From contig CADARO010000048.1 of assembly GCA_902790345.1 (NCBI GenBank), forward strand, positions 1 through 33,898: a DNA stretch of 33,898 bases, read 5' to 3'. The notes beneath the pieces were generated by a model. It was given only the letters and a program-made list of their open reading frames with translations. It was not told the origin of the DNA and searched no databases. The translations under genes were made by a program, and so were the position numbers. Position 1 is the first letter of the stretch. Each line of letters begins with the position of its first letter. The stretch is from an uncultured Eubacteriales bacterium (GTDB lineage: Bacteria; Bacillota; Clostridia; Christensenellales; Aristaeellaceae). Shown here in pieces: positions 16,581-23,766 of the stretch.

Positions 16581-16832
16581 TTAAGAAAATATTTCTTTGG
16601 TCAGGATTTCCAGCGCTCTGCGCGCCTCGCGCCCGCATGTGTTAAGCGTTGGTAAATAATTAAAAACTTTCTTCGGCCTTTTCGCCGCTTCAATCGCCTC
16701 AGGCGTGGCATACACGCCCTCCGCGACTTCAACCAGGCCCTTTCGATCCACGCCTTCACGCGCCAGCGCCTCATCAAGCGCCTCAGCCGGGCAGACCATG
16801 ACGCGCCCGGCATCAATGTACACGCTCATCAT
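16581..16832 (-). CDS. Small hypothetical protein, 83 aa
   Basis: Starts with two adjacent ATG codons at 16827-16832, overlapping the HNH gene stop (16829-16831), which supports coupling. MSVYIDAGRVMVCPAEALDE is followed by REGVDRKGLVEVAEGVYATP and a C-terminal helix with NTCGREARRALEILTKEIFS. It reads as a small soluble alpha/beta protein with no signal peptide. No family recognised. It occupies the slot between HNH and terS and ends at the start of the structured non-coding region. It might assist packaging, but nothing in the sequence proves that. Confidence 0.7.
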   Translation of the reverse strand: MMSVYIDAGRVMVCPAEALDEALAREGVDRKGLVEVAEGVYATPEAIEAAKRPKKVFNYLPTLNTCGREARRALEILTKEIFS

Positions 16833-17155
16833 CCCCGATACCTCGCGGGCACCTCAACGCCCTGCCGTCGTGCCACGCGCCTCAGCAGCTCTTTGCCCTT
16901 TGCGGTCAAATCGCCGGTCACACGGTCGTGCATCTCATCATGCACCGCGCCGGTCAGCGACACCAGGTTCCAGAGCGCATAGGCATATTCCGGGAACAGC
17001 TCCCGCGGAAACACATGGTGCACCGTGTCCGCCTGCGCCATTACGCCATACCGCTTCGACTCCTGGCACATATACCCATCCCGCGCCAGCGCGGCGGCGC
17101 GCACCCGCTCCCAGCGCTTGCCCTTGTAGAACGGGTCTGTCTTTTTTTGTCGCAT
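16829..17155 (-). CDS. HNH endonuclease, 108 aa
   Basis: Small HNH nuclease that in HK97-type phages works with the terminase at cos. The core is RDGYMCQESKRYGVMAQADT, then the paired His46-His47 in TVHHVFPREL, Asn63 in YALWNLVSL and His72 in VHDEMH, giving the H-N-H metal-finger. Only one Cys (30) of the usual structural zinc pairs is present, so this copy may lack the classic CxxC zinc ribbons. The 105-120 residue size and its place two genes upstream of terS are typical. Starts ATG 17153-17155, four bases after the previous stop. Confidence 0.88.
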   Translation of the reverse strand: MRQKKTDPFYKGKRWERVRAAALARDGYMCQESKRYGVMAQADTVHHVFPRELFPEYAYALWNLVSLTGAVHDEMHDRVTGDLTAKGKELLRRVARRQGVEVPARYRG

Positions 17156-17158
17156 ATA

Positions 17159-17596
17159 CTATACCACCTCTCCGCCATGACAAACAATGGCGGCGCGCGG
17201 AATGCGTACATGTGTCAGCGCCCGCCCGTGTATCCTGTACACCGTCCGCAGGTCGCACTCCATAACGTCCGCGATCCTCTCCCACGTCATGTAGTTTCGA
17301 TATCGCATCTCGAGCACGCACCTCTGGCGGATGATCTGCACCCCGCCTATGGCCTCGGCGATGTCCGCCTTGATCCGGCACAGCTCCACGATCTCGCGGT
17401 TCACCCGCGCCTCGGCGTCTGCGAGCGCGGCCACGGCGTCCGTCCAATCCTTTCTCCGCCCGCCCCTCGGCCCCTGCTTCGGTGTCGACGTCCGCACCGC
17501 CTCGGCGCGCTCTCGCAATCGCTCCAGCTCCTCGGCGCGCTTGTCGATCCGGCTTTCGATCTGCCACCCCTGCATTAAAAACTCCTTTGCCGTCAT
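17159..17596 (-). CDS. ArpU/RinA-like late transcription regulator with sigma-r4-like HTH (DUF1492-type), 145 aa
   Basis: Probable activator of the late genes. MTAKEFLMQGWQIESRIDKR opens a coiled-coil half (residues 1-95) that includes RLRERAEAVRTSTPKQGPRG. It is followed by IIRQRCVLEMRYRNYMTWER and IADVMECDLRTVYRIHGRAL, a helix-turn-helix like sigma-70 region 4, as in the DUF1492 and ArpU families placed just before packaging genes in many Firmicutes phages. Starts ATG 17594-17596, overlapping the previous stop by one codon. A target late promoter is not obvious downstream. Confidence 0.82.
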   Translation of the reverse strand: MTAKEFLMQGWQIESRIDKRAEELERLRERAEAVRTSTPKQGPRGGRRKDWTDAVAALADAEARVNREIVELCRIKADIAEAIGGVQIIRQRCVLEMRYRNYMTWERIADVMECDLRTVYRIHGRALTHVRIPRAAIVCHGGEVV

Positions 17597-18192
17597 TTCC
17601 GCCCTCCATAATGCATCGCGATCCGCTCCATGTCCCAGCCCTGTCGCAGGCGCAAATTCACCGTGGCATAAGATATATCCAATGCCTCAGCCCATTCGCA
17701 TCCGCTCTTCGTTTCACCAAAGGCGGTGTATTGTCGGGCTTTTCGCACGGGCTCTGTGAGCGCCTTCTCGATCGGCCACTTGTTGGAATAGATCCTTGAG
17801 CTCAGTGTGTTTCGAGGTATTCCTCTGATCCTTGCCCATTCCCGGAGAGTGTGAGTTTCCCCAAATGCCTCAAAGCCCTCAGAACCGTTGGACTTTAACG
17901 GCGCAGACATGGCATGCTCCAAGCTCCATCCCCGGTTACATACACGGTATTTCAGGGTATTCGCGTCGATACCACATTCGGCCGCCCATTCCGGCAGCGT
18001 TTTCCACTGACCGTTGGCCTCGTATTCCTTTCCGCGCCGCCCCCCATTCCGTTTTCTTCCGGCCTGCTCCGCATCCTGATTCTTCCCGGCCCGCGCCGCC
18101 CTGTATCGCGCGCATATTCCGGACCTGCACGTCTTCCTAGGACAGTTCAAGCACACCTCGATCATGGCCTTGTTTTCTATCAGTTCCATCAA
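17593..18192 (-). CDS. Triple-repeat putative DNA-binding protein with N-terminal cysteine cluster, 199 aa
   Basis: Residues 1-35 hold four cysteines in CLNCPRKTCRSGICARY (Cys14, 17, 22, 27), a likely zinc site. Then come three copies of a ~43-residue motif: about 57-99 (GQWKTLPEWAAECGIDANTL), 107-149 (GETHTLREWARIRGIPRNTL) and 155-196 (GETKSGCEWAEALDISYATV), each ending with a GW/KW-x-x-E-x-A helix. The motif has the length and pattern of small helix-turn-helix modules found as repeats in phage proteins and next to homing nucleases. No nuclease domain is present. It is coupled to the Rep gene upstream and to the sigma-r4-like gene downstream, so it may bind phage DNA in replication or regulation. 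Specific function unknown. Confidence 0.75.
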   Translation of the reverse strand: MMELIENKAMIEVCLNCPRKTCRSGICARYRAARAGKNQDAEQAGRKRNGGRRGKEYEANGQWKTLPEWAAECGIDANTLKYRVCNRGWSLEHAMSAPLKSNGSEGFEAFGETHTLREWARIRGIPRNTLSSRIYSNKWPIEKALTEPVRKARQYTAFGETKSGCEWAEALDISYATVNLRLRQGWDMERIAMHYGGRK

Positions 18193-19076
18193 TCCCGCCT
18201 CCGCATCCTGGCATAGATAAACGCCCCCGGCATAAAGTCAGAGTAGGACACCCTTGGCAGCTCCATGATCCGATAGCCCGGATACAGCTTTTCGAGGATG
18301 GCGCGGCCCTCCATCCGCACGTCCGAAGCGATGTTCATCGCCCGGCGGCGGGAAATCTTCCGGTCAGACACCCGCGGCGCGGGCAGCTTCAGATTCCGGG
18401 AATGGCTGAACCACCGCCCGCCGCGCTTGTTTTTCGTGAGATAGTGGGCCAGCCGCCGCGCGCCGTCGTGGGCCATATCGAAGCGGTCGCACCGGGTGAA
18501 GCCGAAGGGCCACTGTGCGGAGATGTCGTCCTGGGAAAGGCCCTCGGCCTCGATGAGCATGTGCACGTGATAGCAGGGCGGCAGTCCCAGCGCCTCGTAT
18601 TTCGTCTTCTCCTCGATCCTGAGCATCCACTTGAGCGCCTTCGGGTTTTCCATCTTCCGGCGGAGGCGCCCGAGGAAGTTCCGCACCACGCGCCTGACGT
18701 CCGTTTCGTGCTCCGGCAGCTTGTCCTCGATCCACTTCTCCCAGACGTCGTCCAGGTTCATCATGCCGATGTCGTCCATCGACGGGTATTCGAACGTCCC
18801 CGTGAACACCATGGCCAGCGGGGAGAAGTTCGCCTCGGCCAGCCGCATGACCTTGAGCTCAAGATTTCGCTGGTTCAGCCTCTCCATGGCCGGGCTGGTC
18901 TTTCGCGCCTTCGCCTCCCGCTTCGCGCCCTCCGGCAGCCGGCGCATGATCGGGTGGCACATGATCTCAAGCGACTTCCCGGCGCGGATCGTCACCGTCC
19001 GGATGCCGTCGATCAGCCGCCCCTGATACTCGCCCGCGGGCAGATCGTATAGGATTTCGTAATCGGTGAGCTTCAT
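18189..19076 (-). CDS. HUH-type replication initiator (rolling-circle Rep-like), 295 aa
   Basis: Likely nicking enzyme that starts phage DNA replication. Motif 1-like FTGTFEYPS lies at about 91-99. Motif 2 is HVHMLI (170-175), two His separated by a hydrophobic residue and followed by a hydrophobic strand, the metal-binding HUH element. Motif 3-like AHYLTKNKRG (210-219) has a candidate catalytic Tyr212 and Lys215 in the YxxK arrangement. The context WPFGFTRCDRFD between motifs 2 and 3 is also found in rolling-circle Reps of small phages and plasmids. There is no helicase domain. It is the only recognisable replication protein in the genome. Directly upstream lies a 307-bp non-coding segment with an AT palindrome and three hairpins, a candidate origin. 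Confidence 0.8.
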   Translation of the reverse strand: MKLTDYEILYDLPAGEYQGRLIDGIRTVTIRAGKSLEIMCHPIMRRLPEGAKREAKARKTSPAMERLNQRNLELKVMRLAEANFSPLAMVFTGTFEYPSMDDIGMMNLDDVWEKWIEDKLPEHETDVRRVVRNFLGRLRRKMENPKALKWMLRIEEKTKYEALGLPPCYHVHMLIEAEGLSQDDISAQWPFGFTRCDRFDMAHDGARRLAHYLTKNKRGGRWFSHSRNLKLPAPRVSDRKISRRRAMNIASDVRMEGRAILEKLYPGYRIMELPRVSYSDFMPGAFIYARMRRRD

Positions 19077-19383
19077 CTTCTTATCCTCGGCGGTGTGTGA
19101 AATAATAATACGGTATACAAGCCCGCGCAGGGCCTCCGAATTTTCTATATTAATATAGATGATTCATCCAAGCCCAAACCCCGGCGCGGGAGATCGTGTG
19201 TGATGGAATAGCAGTCGCGCCGCTGCACATCCGTGCAGGCGCGACCAGCCGGGCCGCATCCTTCGGATGCCAGGCCCGCGCTGCCGCCGCTTCCGCTTCG
19301 CGGAGTAGCGGCGGTGCGTATACCGCAATATGGACGTGTCAGTCGTGTTCGTCCCCCGCGCCGCCGTTCGGGTTCGGTCAGCC
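19077..19383. other. Non-coding region upstream of rep: AT-rich palindrome and three strong hairpins (candidate origin)
   Basis: This 307-bp stretch carries no gene. It contains a perfect 14-bp palindrome CTATATTAATATAG (19145-19158) in AT-rich DNA. Three consecutive hairpins follow: 19214-19245 (GTCGCGC/GCGCGAC outer and CTGCAC/GTGCAG inner arms), 19250-19278 (CGGGCC/GGCCCG outer and GCATCC-TTC-GGATGC inner) and 19284-19314 (CCGCCGCT/AGCGGCGG outer and TCCGC-TTC-GCGGA inner). A small stem GCCC-GCGCA-GGGC is at 19121-19133. Hairpins beside an HUH Rep gene are the usual form of a nicking origin. Alternatives are a structured RNA or a leader controlling rep. Confidence 0.55.
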
Positions 19384-19971
19384 TCACCCTCTGGCGGTTA
19401 AATCAGCCTCTTCATCTTCCCCCTCCTCTCTTTTTGCCAGTTCGGTGGCGAGTATCGGCATGGTGCCGAGTTTCGCCAGCCAGCCGCTGATTTGTTCGGC
19501 GATGTCGTCCCGCACCGGGCTCAGCAGCGCCTCGCAAAACATGCCGTGATATACGGCCACCAGCAGGTTCCCGTCCTTGTCCCGCGCCAGGTAAAAGTTG
19601 ACGTAGTCATCCTTCCCGCACGCGGCCAGGATCGCGTCCTCCGGGATGTACAGGACCCCGTCCCCATTCCGAAGTGCCACGATCTTCTGCTCGTAGGCCC
19701 AGATGGTGCGCATCTCCTCCAGCTCCTCGCCGTAGAACGGACGCCCCGCCCCGTAAAGATCGCCCGGGCGCTTCTCAGTACGCACGATCATCTTGTCCAT
19801 CTGTTTGTCCGTCAGCCCAAATACGTCCCGGATGTACCCCTCCTGTAGGCGGATGCCCACGATGGCGTAGCAGTTCGCGCCGTCCGACAGCCATTGCGCG
19901 CCGTCATCCCCTTCGATGATGATCCATTGCCGCGTCGCCATGCACCGCTTTTTGATTTTTGAAAGGTTCAC
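19384..19971 (-). CDS. Hypothetical early protein, 195 aa
   Basis: Start chosen at GTG 19969-19971, which overlaps the upstream stop (GTGA) and has GGAGGTG eight bases before it. The longer frame to 20043 would add 24 residues of shadow. The protein (VNLSKIKKRCMATRQWIIIE...) has a long DVFGLTDKQMDKMIVRTEKR stretch, then YGEELEEMRTIWAYEQKIVA and YNFYLARDKDGNLLVAVYHG-like beta segments (actual DYVNFYLARDKDGNLLVAVY), and a C-terminal acidic tail KREEGEDEEADL. Soluble, no signal peptide. I do not recognise a family. It is the last gene before the hairpin region and rep, so a role in replication is possible by position only. Confidence 0.72.
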   Translation of the reverse strand: MNLSKIKKRCMATRQWIIIEGDDGAQWLSDGANCYAIVGIRLQEGYIRDVFGLTDKQMDKMIVRTEKRPGDLYGAGRPFYGEELEEMRTIWAYEQKIVALRNGDGVLYIPEDAILAACGKDDYVNFYLARDKDGNLLVAVYHGMFCEALLSPVRDDIAEQISGWLAKLGTMPILATELAKREEGEDEEADLTARG

Positions 19972-20219
19972 GCCCGGCACCTCCATCTCATCATGACCGC
20001 CCGCATGAGCGCCTGGTTCCGGCGCGGCCCTCTGGCGTGCCATCTGATACCTGCGGCCTCATGTTTCGCCATCACGCGCTTCAGTTTGCCCCGTCGCAAG
20101 AGCCTGGCGATCCCACTGGCAAATCTAACTATCGCGGCTTTGATGCGCGTCATCCACCGCTTGAAGGCCTCGGCAATCTTGCGTACAGCCTCCATGATGG
20201 TATCGTATAGCTGTTCCAT
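19968..20219 (-). CDS. Small basic protein, 83 aa
   Basis: ATG 20217-20219 with an excellent ribosome site (AAGGAGGTGTGAGG). The first 45 residues (MEQLYDTIMEAVRKIAEAFK, then RWMTRIKAAIVRFASGIARL) can form an amphipathic helix pair; the rest is very rich in Arg and Lys (RRGKLKRVMAKHEAAGIRWH...). The composition suggests nucleic-acid or membrane-surface binding. The stop overlaps the GTG start of the next gene. No family recognised. Confidence 0.65.
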   Translation of the reverse strand: MEQLYDTIMEAVRKIAEAFKRWMTRIKAAIVRFASGIARLLRRGKLKRVMAKHEAAGIRWHARGPRRNQALMRAVMMRWRCRA

Positions 20220-20221
20220 CC

Positions 20222-20944
20222 TCACACCTCCTTGATCTCGATGCCCCACTCGGAGGCCATCTGCTTTCGCTTGTTGATGTATACCCTGTTTTTGCGGGTG
20301 GCGGGCGACTTCGCGTCGATCACCTCCACGCGGTTCTCCGCGTCGATGGTGACGAAGTCCGCCACGTAACGTATGCCGCCGGGCAGGTCGAAGGCCACCT
20401 GCCGCGCCACGCACTTGAGCTCCCCGGCGCGCACGCGCAGTATCAGCTCCGCGTAGACCTCGGCTTCGTGCTTTGAGTCGAAGCGCTTTCCGTCCACCGT
20501 GACCGGCGTGTTCCCGTACTTTCTGGCCTTCCCCTTCAGGGGAAGGTGGGCCGCCGCAGGCGGGTCGGAAGAGGTCGTCGCCCTTCCCGCCTTCCGCCGC
20601 CGCATCAGCTCGGCATACTCCTCCTCACTCAGACGCAGCGTCATGGCACGGCCTCCGTTCACGCGCTCCTGGAGCTGTGAAAGTTTATCGAGCTTCCGCA
20701 TGTCGATGGTGTTGTAGGGGTACATCACCCGAAGCTGGGCAAGCAGAATCTCGACGTCCGCCGCCTCCTCGAACATGTGGGCGCGCTCCGCGTCGCCCGG
20801 CACGTCCATCTCGCGGGTCTCCAGGTAGCGCATGATCGCGTGGTTGAGCTCCGCGCACTCCTCCGCCAGCTTTAGGAGCTGGTGGACCTTCCCGAACTTG
20901 TCGATCGCGCCCGCGCAGATCAGTATTTCCTCAGTTTTCCGCAT
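20222..20944 (-). CDS. MazG-like pyrophosphohydrolase fused to DUF1064-type nuclease, 240 aa
   Basis: Start ATG 20942-20944 (MRKTEEILICAGAIDKFGKV), not the longer frame to 21199. Residues 20-90 are MazG-like: LAEECAELNHAI with an EExxE element, and MFEEAADVEI with ExxD, which bind Mg-NTP in all-alpha NTP pyrophosphatases. Residues from about 137 are a DUF1064/VRR-NUC-like nuclease: FDSKHEAEVYAELILRVRAG, then RYVADFV and VEVIDAK (PD-(D/E)xK pattern). Between them lies a ribosome site GGAGG and ATG at 20642-20644 (MTLRLSEEEYAELMRRR), the usual start of stand-alone DUF1064 proteins. So the frame may yield a fusion, two products, or both. A palindromic repeat sits in the linker. Roles: nucleotide-pool cleaning and branched-DNA cleavage, by family. 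Confidence 0.8.
   Translation of the reverse strand: MRKTEEILICAGAIDKFGKVHQLLKLAEECAELNHAIMRYLETREMDVPGDAERAHMFEEAADVEILLAQLRVMYPYNTIDMRKLDKLSQLQERVNGGRAMTLRLSEEEYAELMRRRKAGRATTSSDPPAAAHLPLKGKARKYGNTPVTVDGKRFDSKHEAEVYAELILRVRAGELKCVARQVAFDLPGGIRYVADFVTIDAENRVEVIDAKSPATRKNRVYINKRKQMASEWGIEIKEV
20526..20573. repeat. REP-like palindromic element inside the MazG/DUF1064 gene
   Basis: A palindrome CCTTCCCCT-TCA-GGGGAAGG (20528-20548) followed by a GCCGCCGCAGGCGGGTC hairpin. It encodes the linker residues around HLPLKGKARKYG. Sequences of this form recur as dispersed palindromic repeats in genomes of gut Oscillospiraceae, as far as I remember; I cannot search to confirm. It is inserted in-frame, without breaking the gene. 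Confidence 0.6.
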
Positions 20945-21231
20945 CAATATGGCCTCCCTATGTTGTCTGTATAATAGTGTCCGATCAACGATACATTCTT
21001 GTAGCGGATTTCCTCCACTTTCGCGTCCAGCTCCCGCACCTTCCGCAGCCGCCGCTCCCGCTGCCACGCATAGTAGCCGATCAGCGCGTCGCGGGCGGTC
21101 TTCTCGTCGAAGGTGCTTTCCCGATGTCGCTTGTCGGGGATTTTCCGCGCGATCGCATCCGCCATGATCTGATAGCTCACTCCAAATGCCAGCGCCCACT
21201 CCTTCCGCGTCCGCTTATCATTGTTTCCCAT
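20944..21231 (-). CDS. Hypothetical protein with HTH-like N-terminus, 95 aa
   Basis: I choose ATG 21229-21231 (MGNNDKRTRKEWALAFGVSY) because GGGAGGGAG stands just upstream. The open frame extends to ATG 21312, with MNEYEIYSEAVGSFGRKHQM, a sequence that resembles the N-terminus of MazG-like phage proteins and may be a remnant. From 21231 the protein has RKEWALAFGVSYQIMADAIA, which could be a helix-turn-helix, and a Tyr/Arg-rich helix YYAWQRERRLRKVRELDAKV. The stop overlaps the MazG-like gene start. Function unknown. Confidence 0.65.
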   Translation of the reverse strand: MGNNDKRTRKEWALAFGVSYQIMADAIARKIPDKRHRESTFDEKTARDALIGYYAWQRERRLRKVRELDAKVEEIRYKNVSLIGHYYTDNIGRPY

Positions 21232-21308
21232 AATGCTCCCTCCCGCCATCTGGTGCTTCCTCCCAAAGCTGCCCACCGCCTCGCTGTAGATTTCGTATTC
21301 ATTCATTC

Positions 21309-22142
21309 TCACAGCCTCCCTCGAAGACCCTCCAGCACCTTTTTAAGCGTCGCCTGGCACTCGTCGGCCTTGGCGGCGTCCTCCTCCTTGATGTCGATGA
21401 TGAGCCCCGTGATCTCCGAGAACGCCACGTTGAACCGCTTGACCAGATAGACGAACTGCTCCACCAGGTTCGACCTGGGCTTGCCCTGGCCGTTTTTGAG
21501 CGCGGCGTCCTCGGCCTGTTTGGTCATGCGGTCGCGCTCGGCCTGGGCGGCCTTCACGTCCTCCTGCATGCGCTCCTTCACCCGGTCGGCCTCCTCCAGC
21601 TCCAGGTGCAGGTCGTGGATGCTGACCTGGGCCTTCTGGTACTCCTCCCGCAGCGCCTTGATCTCCTCCTTCAGCTGCCGGGTGGACAGCCCCTCGGCGG
21701 CGGCGCGCTCCATCAGCGCATCCCGATCCGCCTCCGGCGCCCGCAGCAGCTCTACCAGGTGGCTGGCGGTCACGCCCTCGGGCAGCTCCTGCGCGCCAAA
21801 GGTCTCGTAGAGCTGCATGGCCTGTTGCGCCGTGCGCTCCGGCAGCCGCGCCTCGTCCCTGACCCACTGGAGCCAACGCCCCTCCGGGCAGCGCCCCCGG
21901 GCCTCCATCAGCAGCATCCCCATGTGTAAGACCCGCTCCCGCGCCGCGTCAAAATCCGCGCGGATGCCCGCCGCCAGATACCGCAGCCGGTCGGCGTCGT
22001 CCGTGGCAATCGCCGCATATACATCCCCCGGATAGTCCGTGTTCAGCAGTCGCCCCTCCGCGTCGTAGCCCTCCGCGGGCGTCTGCGCCTCCGCCTTCGG
22101 CGTGGCGCCGAAGATATCAAGCTGACCTTGTAACTCGCTCAT
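21309..22142 (-). CDS. DUF3102-type protein with coiled coil, 277 aa
   Basis: ATG 22140-22142 with AAAGGAG upstream, overlapping the PcfJ-like stop by 26 bp. Residues about 50-135 match the DUF3102 pattern of phage and plasmid proteins: RYLAAGIRADFDAARERVLH, then MEARGRCPEGRWLQWVRDEA and RLPERTAQQAMQLYETFG, possibly a DNA-binding helical domain. Residues 145-215 are a long coiled coil (STRQLKEEIKALREEYQKAQ..., DRVKERMQEDVKAAQAERDR). The C-terminus (VEQFVYLVKRFNVAFSEITG...) is helical. Function unproven; such proteins often sit in replication and partition neighbourhoods. Confidence 0.78.
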   Translation of the reverse strand: MSELQGQLDIFGATPKAEAQTPAEGYDAEGRLLNTDYPGDVYAAIATDDADRLRYLAAGIRADFDAARERVLHMGMLLMEARGRCPEGRWLQWVRDEARLPERTAQQAMQLYETFGAQELPEGVTASHLVELLRAPEADRDALMERAAAEGLSTRQLKEEIKALREEYQKAQVSIHDLHLELEEADRVKERMQEDVKAAQAERDRMTKQAEDAALKNGQGKPRSNLVEQFVYLVKRFNVAFSEITGLIIDIKEEDAAKADECQATLKKVLEGLRGRL

Positions 22143-23763
22143 CTCTGCTCCTTTCCCAGGCTGCCCAGAACAGCCTCAGTTGTTTCTTTGTCCCCGGCTC
22201 GATGCCGTGGATGTCGTTGTGCTCGCCCCGATCTTGCACCAGCTTTCCGGTGGCGGCGGAAAACTCCACCGCGCGGAAGGGCACGTCGGGCTCCTCCTCG
22301 CGCCTTAAACAGCAGATCACCGTGCCGCCTGACATGTACCGCTCGGCATAGCTGCCGATGCAGATGTGCAGCGTCCGACCCTCGGCGACCACCTCGCCCA
22401 CGCTCTCAAAGGGCCGCAGCACCAGCCCGTGGGCGCGGAAGCCGTATTCCCTTTGCAGCTTTTTCAGCCGCTTTTCAATGAAGACCCGCGCCTGGGCCTT
22501 CGCCTCGGCGTTGCGCTTCTGCTCCGCCATGGCCCGCGCCTCCTCCCGGATGGCGTTCTCCCGCTCGATCATCCGCTGGTGCATGGCGTGCATGTCCTTC
22601 GGCAGGATCAGCGCCGTGTCGGTAAAGTTCTCGCCCAGGCGGCGAAGCTGGGTGAAGTAGTCCCGCCACTCGCTGGCGTGGCTCAGGTCGTTGATGACCT
22701 TGCGGTAGATTTTGCGCCGGGTCTTTTCCGGCACGCGCTCGGATAAGAGGATGTCCCCCAGGGTGTCGATGTGGTATCGCTCCCGGCGCTGCGACGGCGC
22801 GAGAATCGACAGGCTGTAGGCGGTGGAGTAATCGTTCCTCCTCATGATCTCCAGCACCTCGGCCATGTGCATGCCGCCCAGACCCATGGCCCGCAGGTGA
22901 TACATGCTCTCCAGCGTGCCATCCGTCAGCCGGATGCCGTCCCGCCGTACCTCGTGCCATTGGGCCTCCGTCAGCCCCAGCAGCGCCCGGGGCGTCTTCG
23001 CCCGCTGGTTGGCCACGATGTCCCGCGGGATGCTGTGCCAGCGCATCATGTCGGCGGCAAGTCTGCCCTGCCCGGCCTTGGCCAGGTATTCCAGCCAAGG
23101 CCGCCGCGAGCAGCTGGCGATGGCCTGTAATTCCAACGTGTCGCGCCGGTTGCTCTCCCCGTTCAGCATGGCGAACAGATTGCCGATCCGGGTGCCCTCG
23201 ATGGCGTTGACGAAGCCCCCGTAGTCCATGACGATCTCCATCTTGCCGCCGTCATAGGCGGTGTGGTCCGGCGCCACGTTGCGGAGGCGCTCCCAGTATT
23301 GCGCCCCGTCCCGATACCAGTGATGGTTTTTGTAGACCGTCACCGCCTTGCCCGGGCGGAAGACGTAGATCGCGGAGGGGTGGATGTTCAGCGGCTCTCT
23401 CTCCGGTCGGTCGTTGGTGCTGTTTCGCCACACGTGGGCGGCGGTCAGCACCACGGCCTCCGGGTCGGTGACGCTTTTGCGCCACTCGTAGAGGCAAAAC
23501 TGGTCGAATATCCGTTTGTGCCCCCGGCTTTCATGCTTGAAGGTCACCGCCCTGTGGCAGTTGGGACAGCCCACCTCGGCGTTGTGCCGGGCCTTCACGT
23601 CGCCCACGTCCTCGCCGCAATAGGTGCAGTAGGCGTGCTCCGGGTATTTCCACATGTAATCCTTCCGGTTCAGGTCGATCAGGTTGCGCCCCTCGGCGGA
23701 GATCAGGTTGTCCATGCCGCCGATGTGGGCGACGGCCTGTTCAAAGGTCAAATTGTCCGCCAT
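22117..23763 (-). CDS. PcfJ-like protein with N-terminal zinc ribbon, 548 aa
   Basis: Residues 40-72 contain CTYCGED (Cys46, Cys49) and CPNCHRAV (Cys66, Cys69), a zinc ribbon. The middle is helical. The C-terminal ~75 residues carry GLVLRPFESVGEVVAEGRTL, HICIGSYAERYMSGGTVICC, FRAVEFSAATGKLVQDRGEH and ND, the conserved core of the PcfJ family named from conjugative plasmid pCF10. The biochemical role of PcfJ is not known to me. It is translated together with a PcfK-like gene just upstream (3-bp gap). The pair is a plasmid-type accessory module in this phage. Confidence 0.82.
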   Translation of the reverse strand: MADNLTFEQAVAHIGGMDNLISAEGRNLIDLNRKDYMWKYPEHAYCTYCGEDVGDVKARHNAEVGCPNCHRAVTFKHESRGHKRIFDQFCLYEWRKSVTDPEAVVLTAAHVWRNSTNDRPEREPLNIHPSAIYVFRPGKAVTVYKNHHWYRDGAQYWERLRNVAPDHTAYDGGKMEIVMDYGGFVNAIEGTRIGNLFAMLNGESNRRDTLELQAIASCSRRPWLEYLAKAGQGRLAADMMRWHSIPRDIVANQRAKTPRALLGLTEAQWHEVRRDGIRLTDGTLESMYHLRAMGLGGMHMAEVLEIMRRNDYSTAYSLSILAPSQRRERYHIDTLGDILLSERVPEKTRRKIYRKVINDLSHASEWRDYFTQLRRLGENFTDTALILPKDMHAMHQRMIERENAIREEARAMAEQKRNAEAKAQARVFIEKRLKKLQREYGFRAHGLVLRPFESVGEVVAEGRTLHICIGSYAERYMSGGTVICCLRREEEPDVPFRAVEFSAATGKLVQDRGEHNDIHGIEPGTKKQLRLFWAAWERSRDERVTRSA

Positions 23764-23766
23764 GGC

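Noticed and set aside
16402..16638. N-terminal extension of the TerS frame up to 16638
   Set aside because: It translates G/C homopolymer runs and hairpins into low-complexity peptide, and no ribosome site precedes its ATG. GTG 16401 has one.
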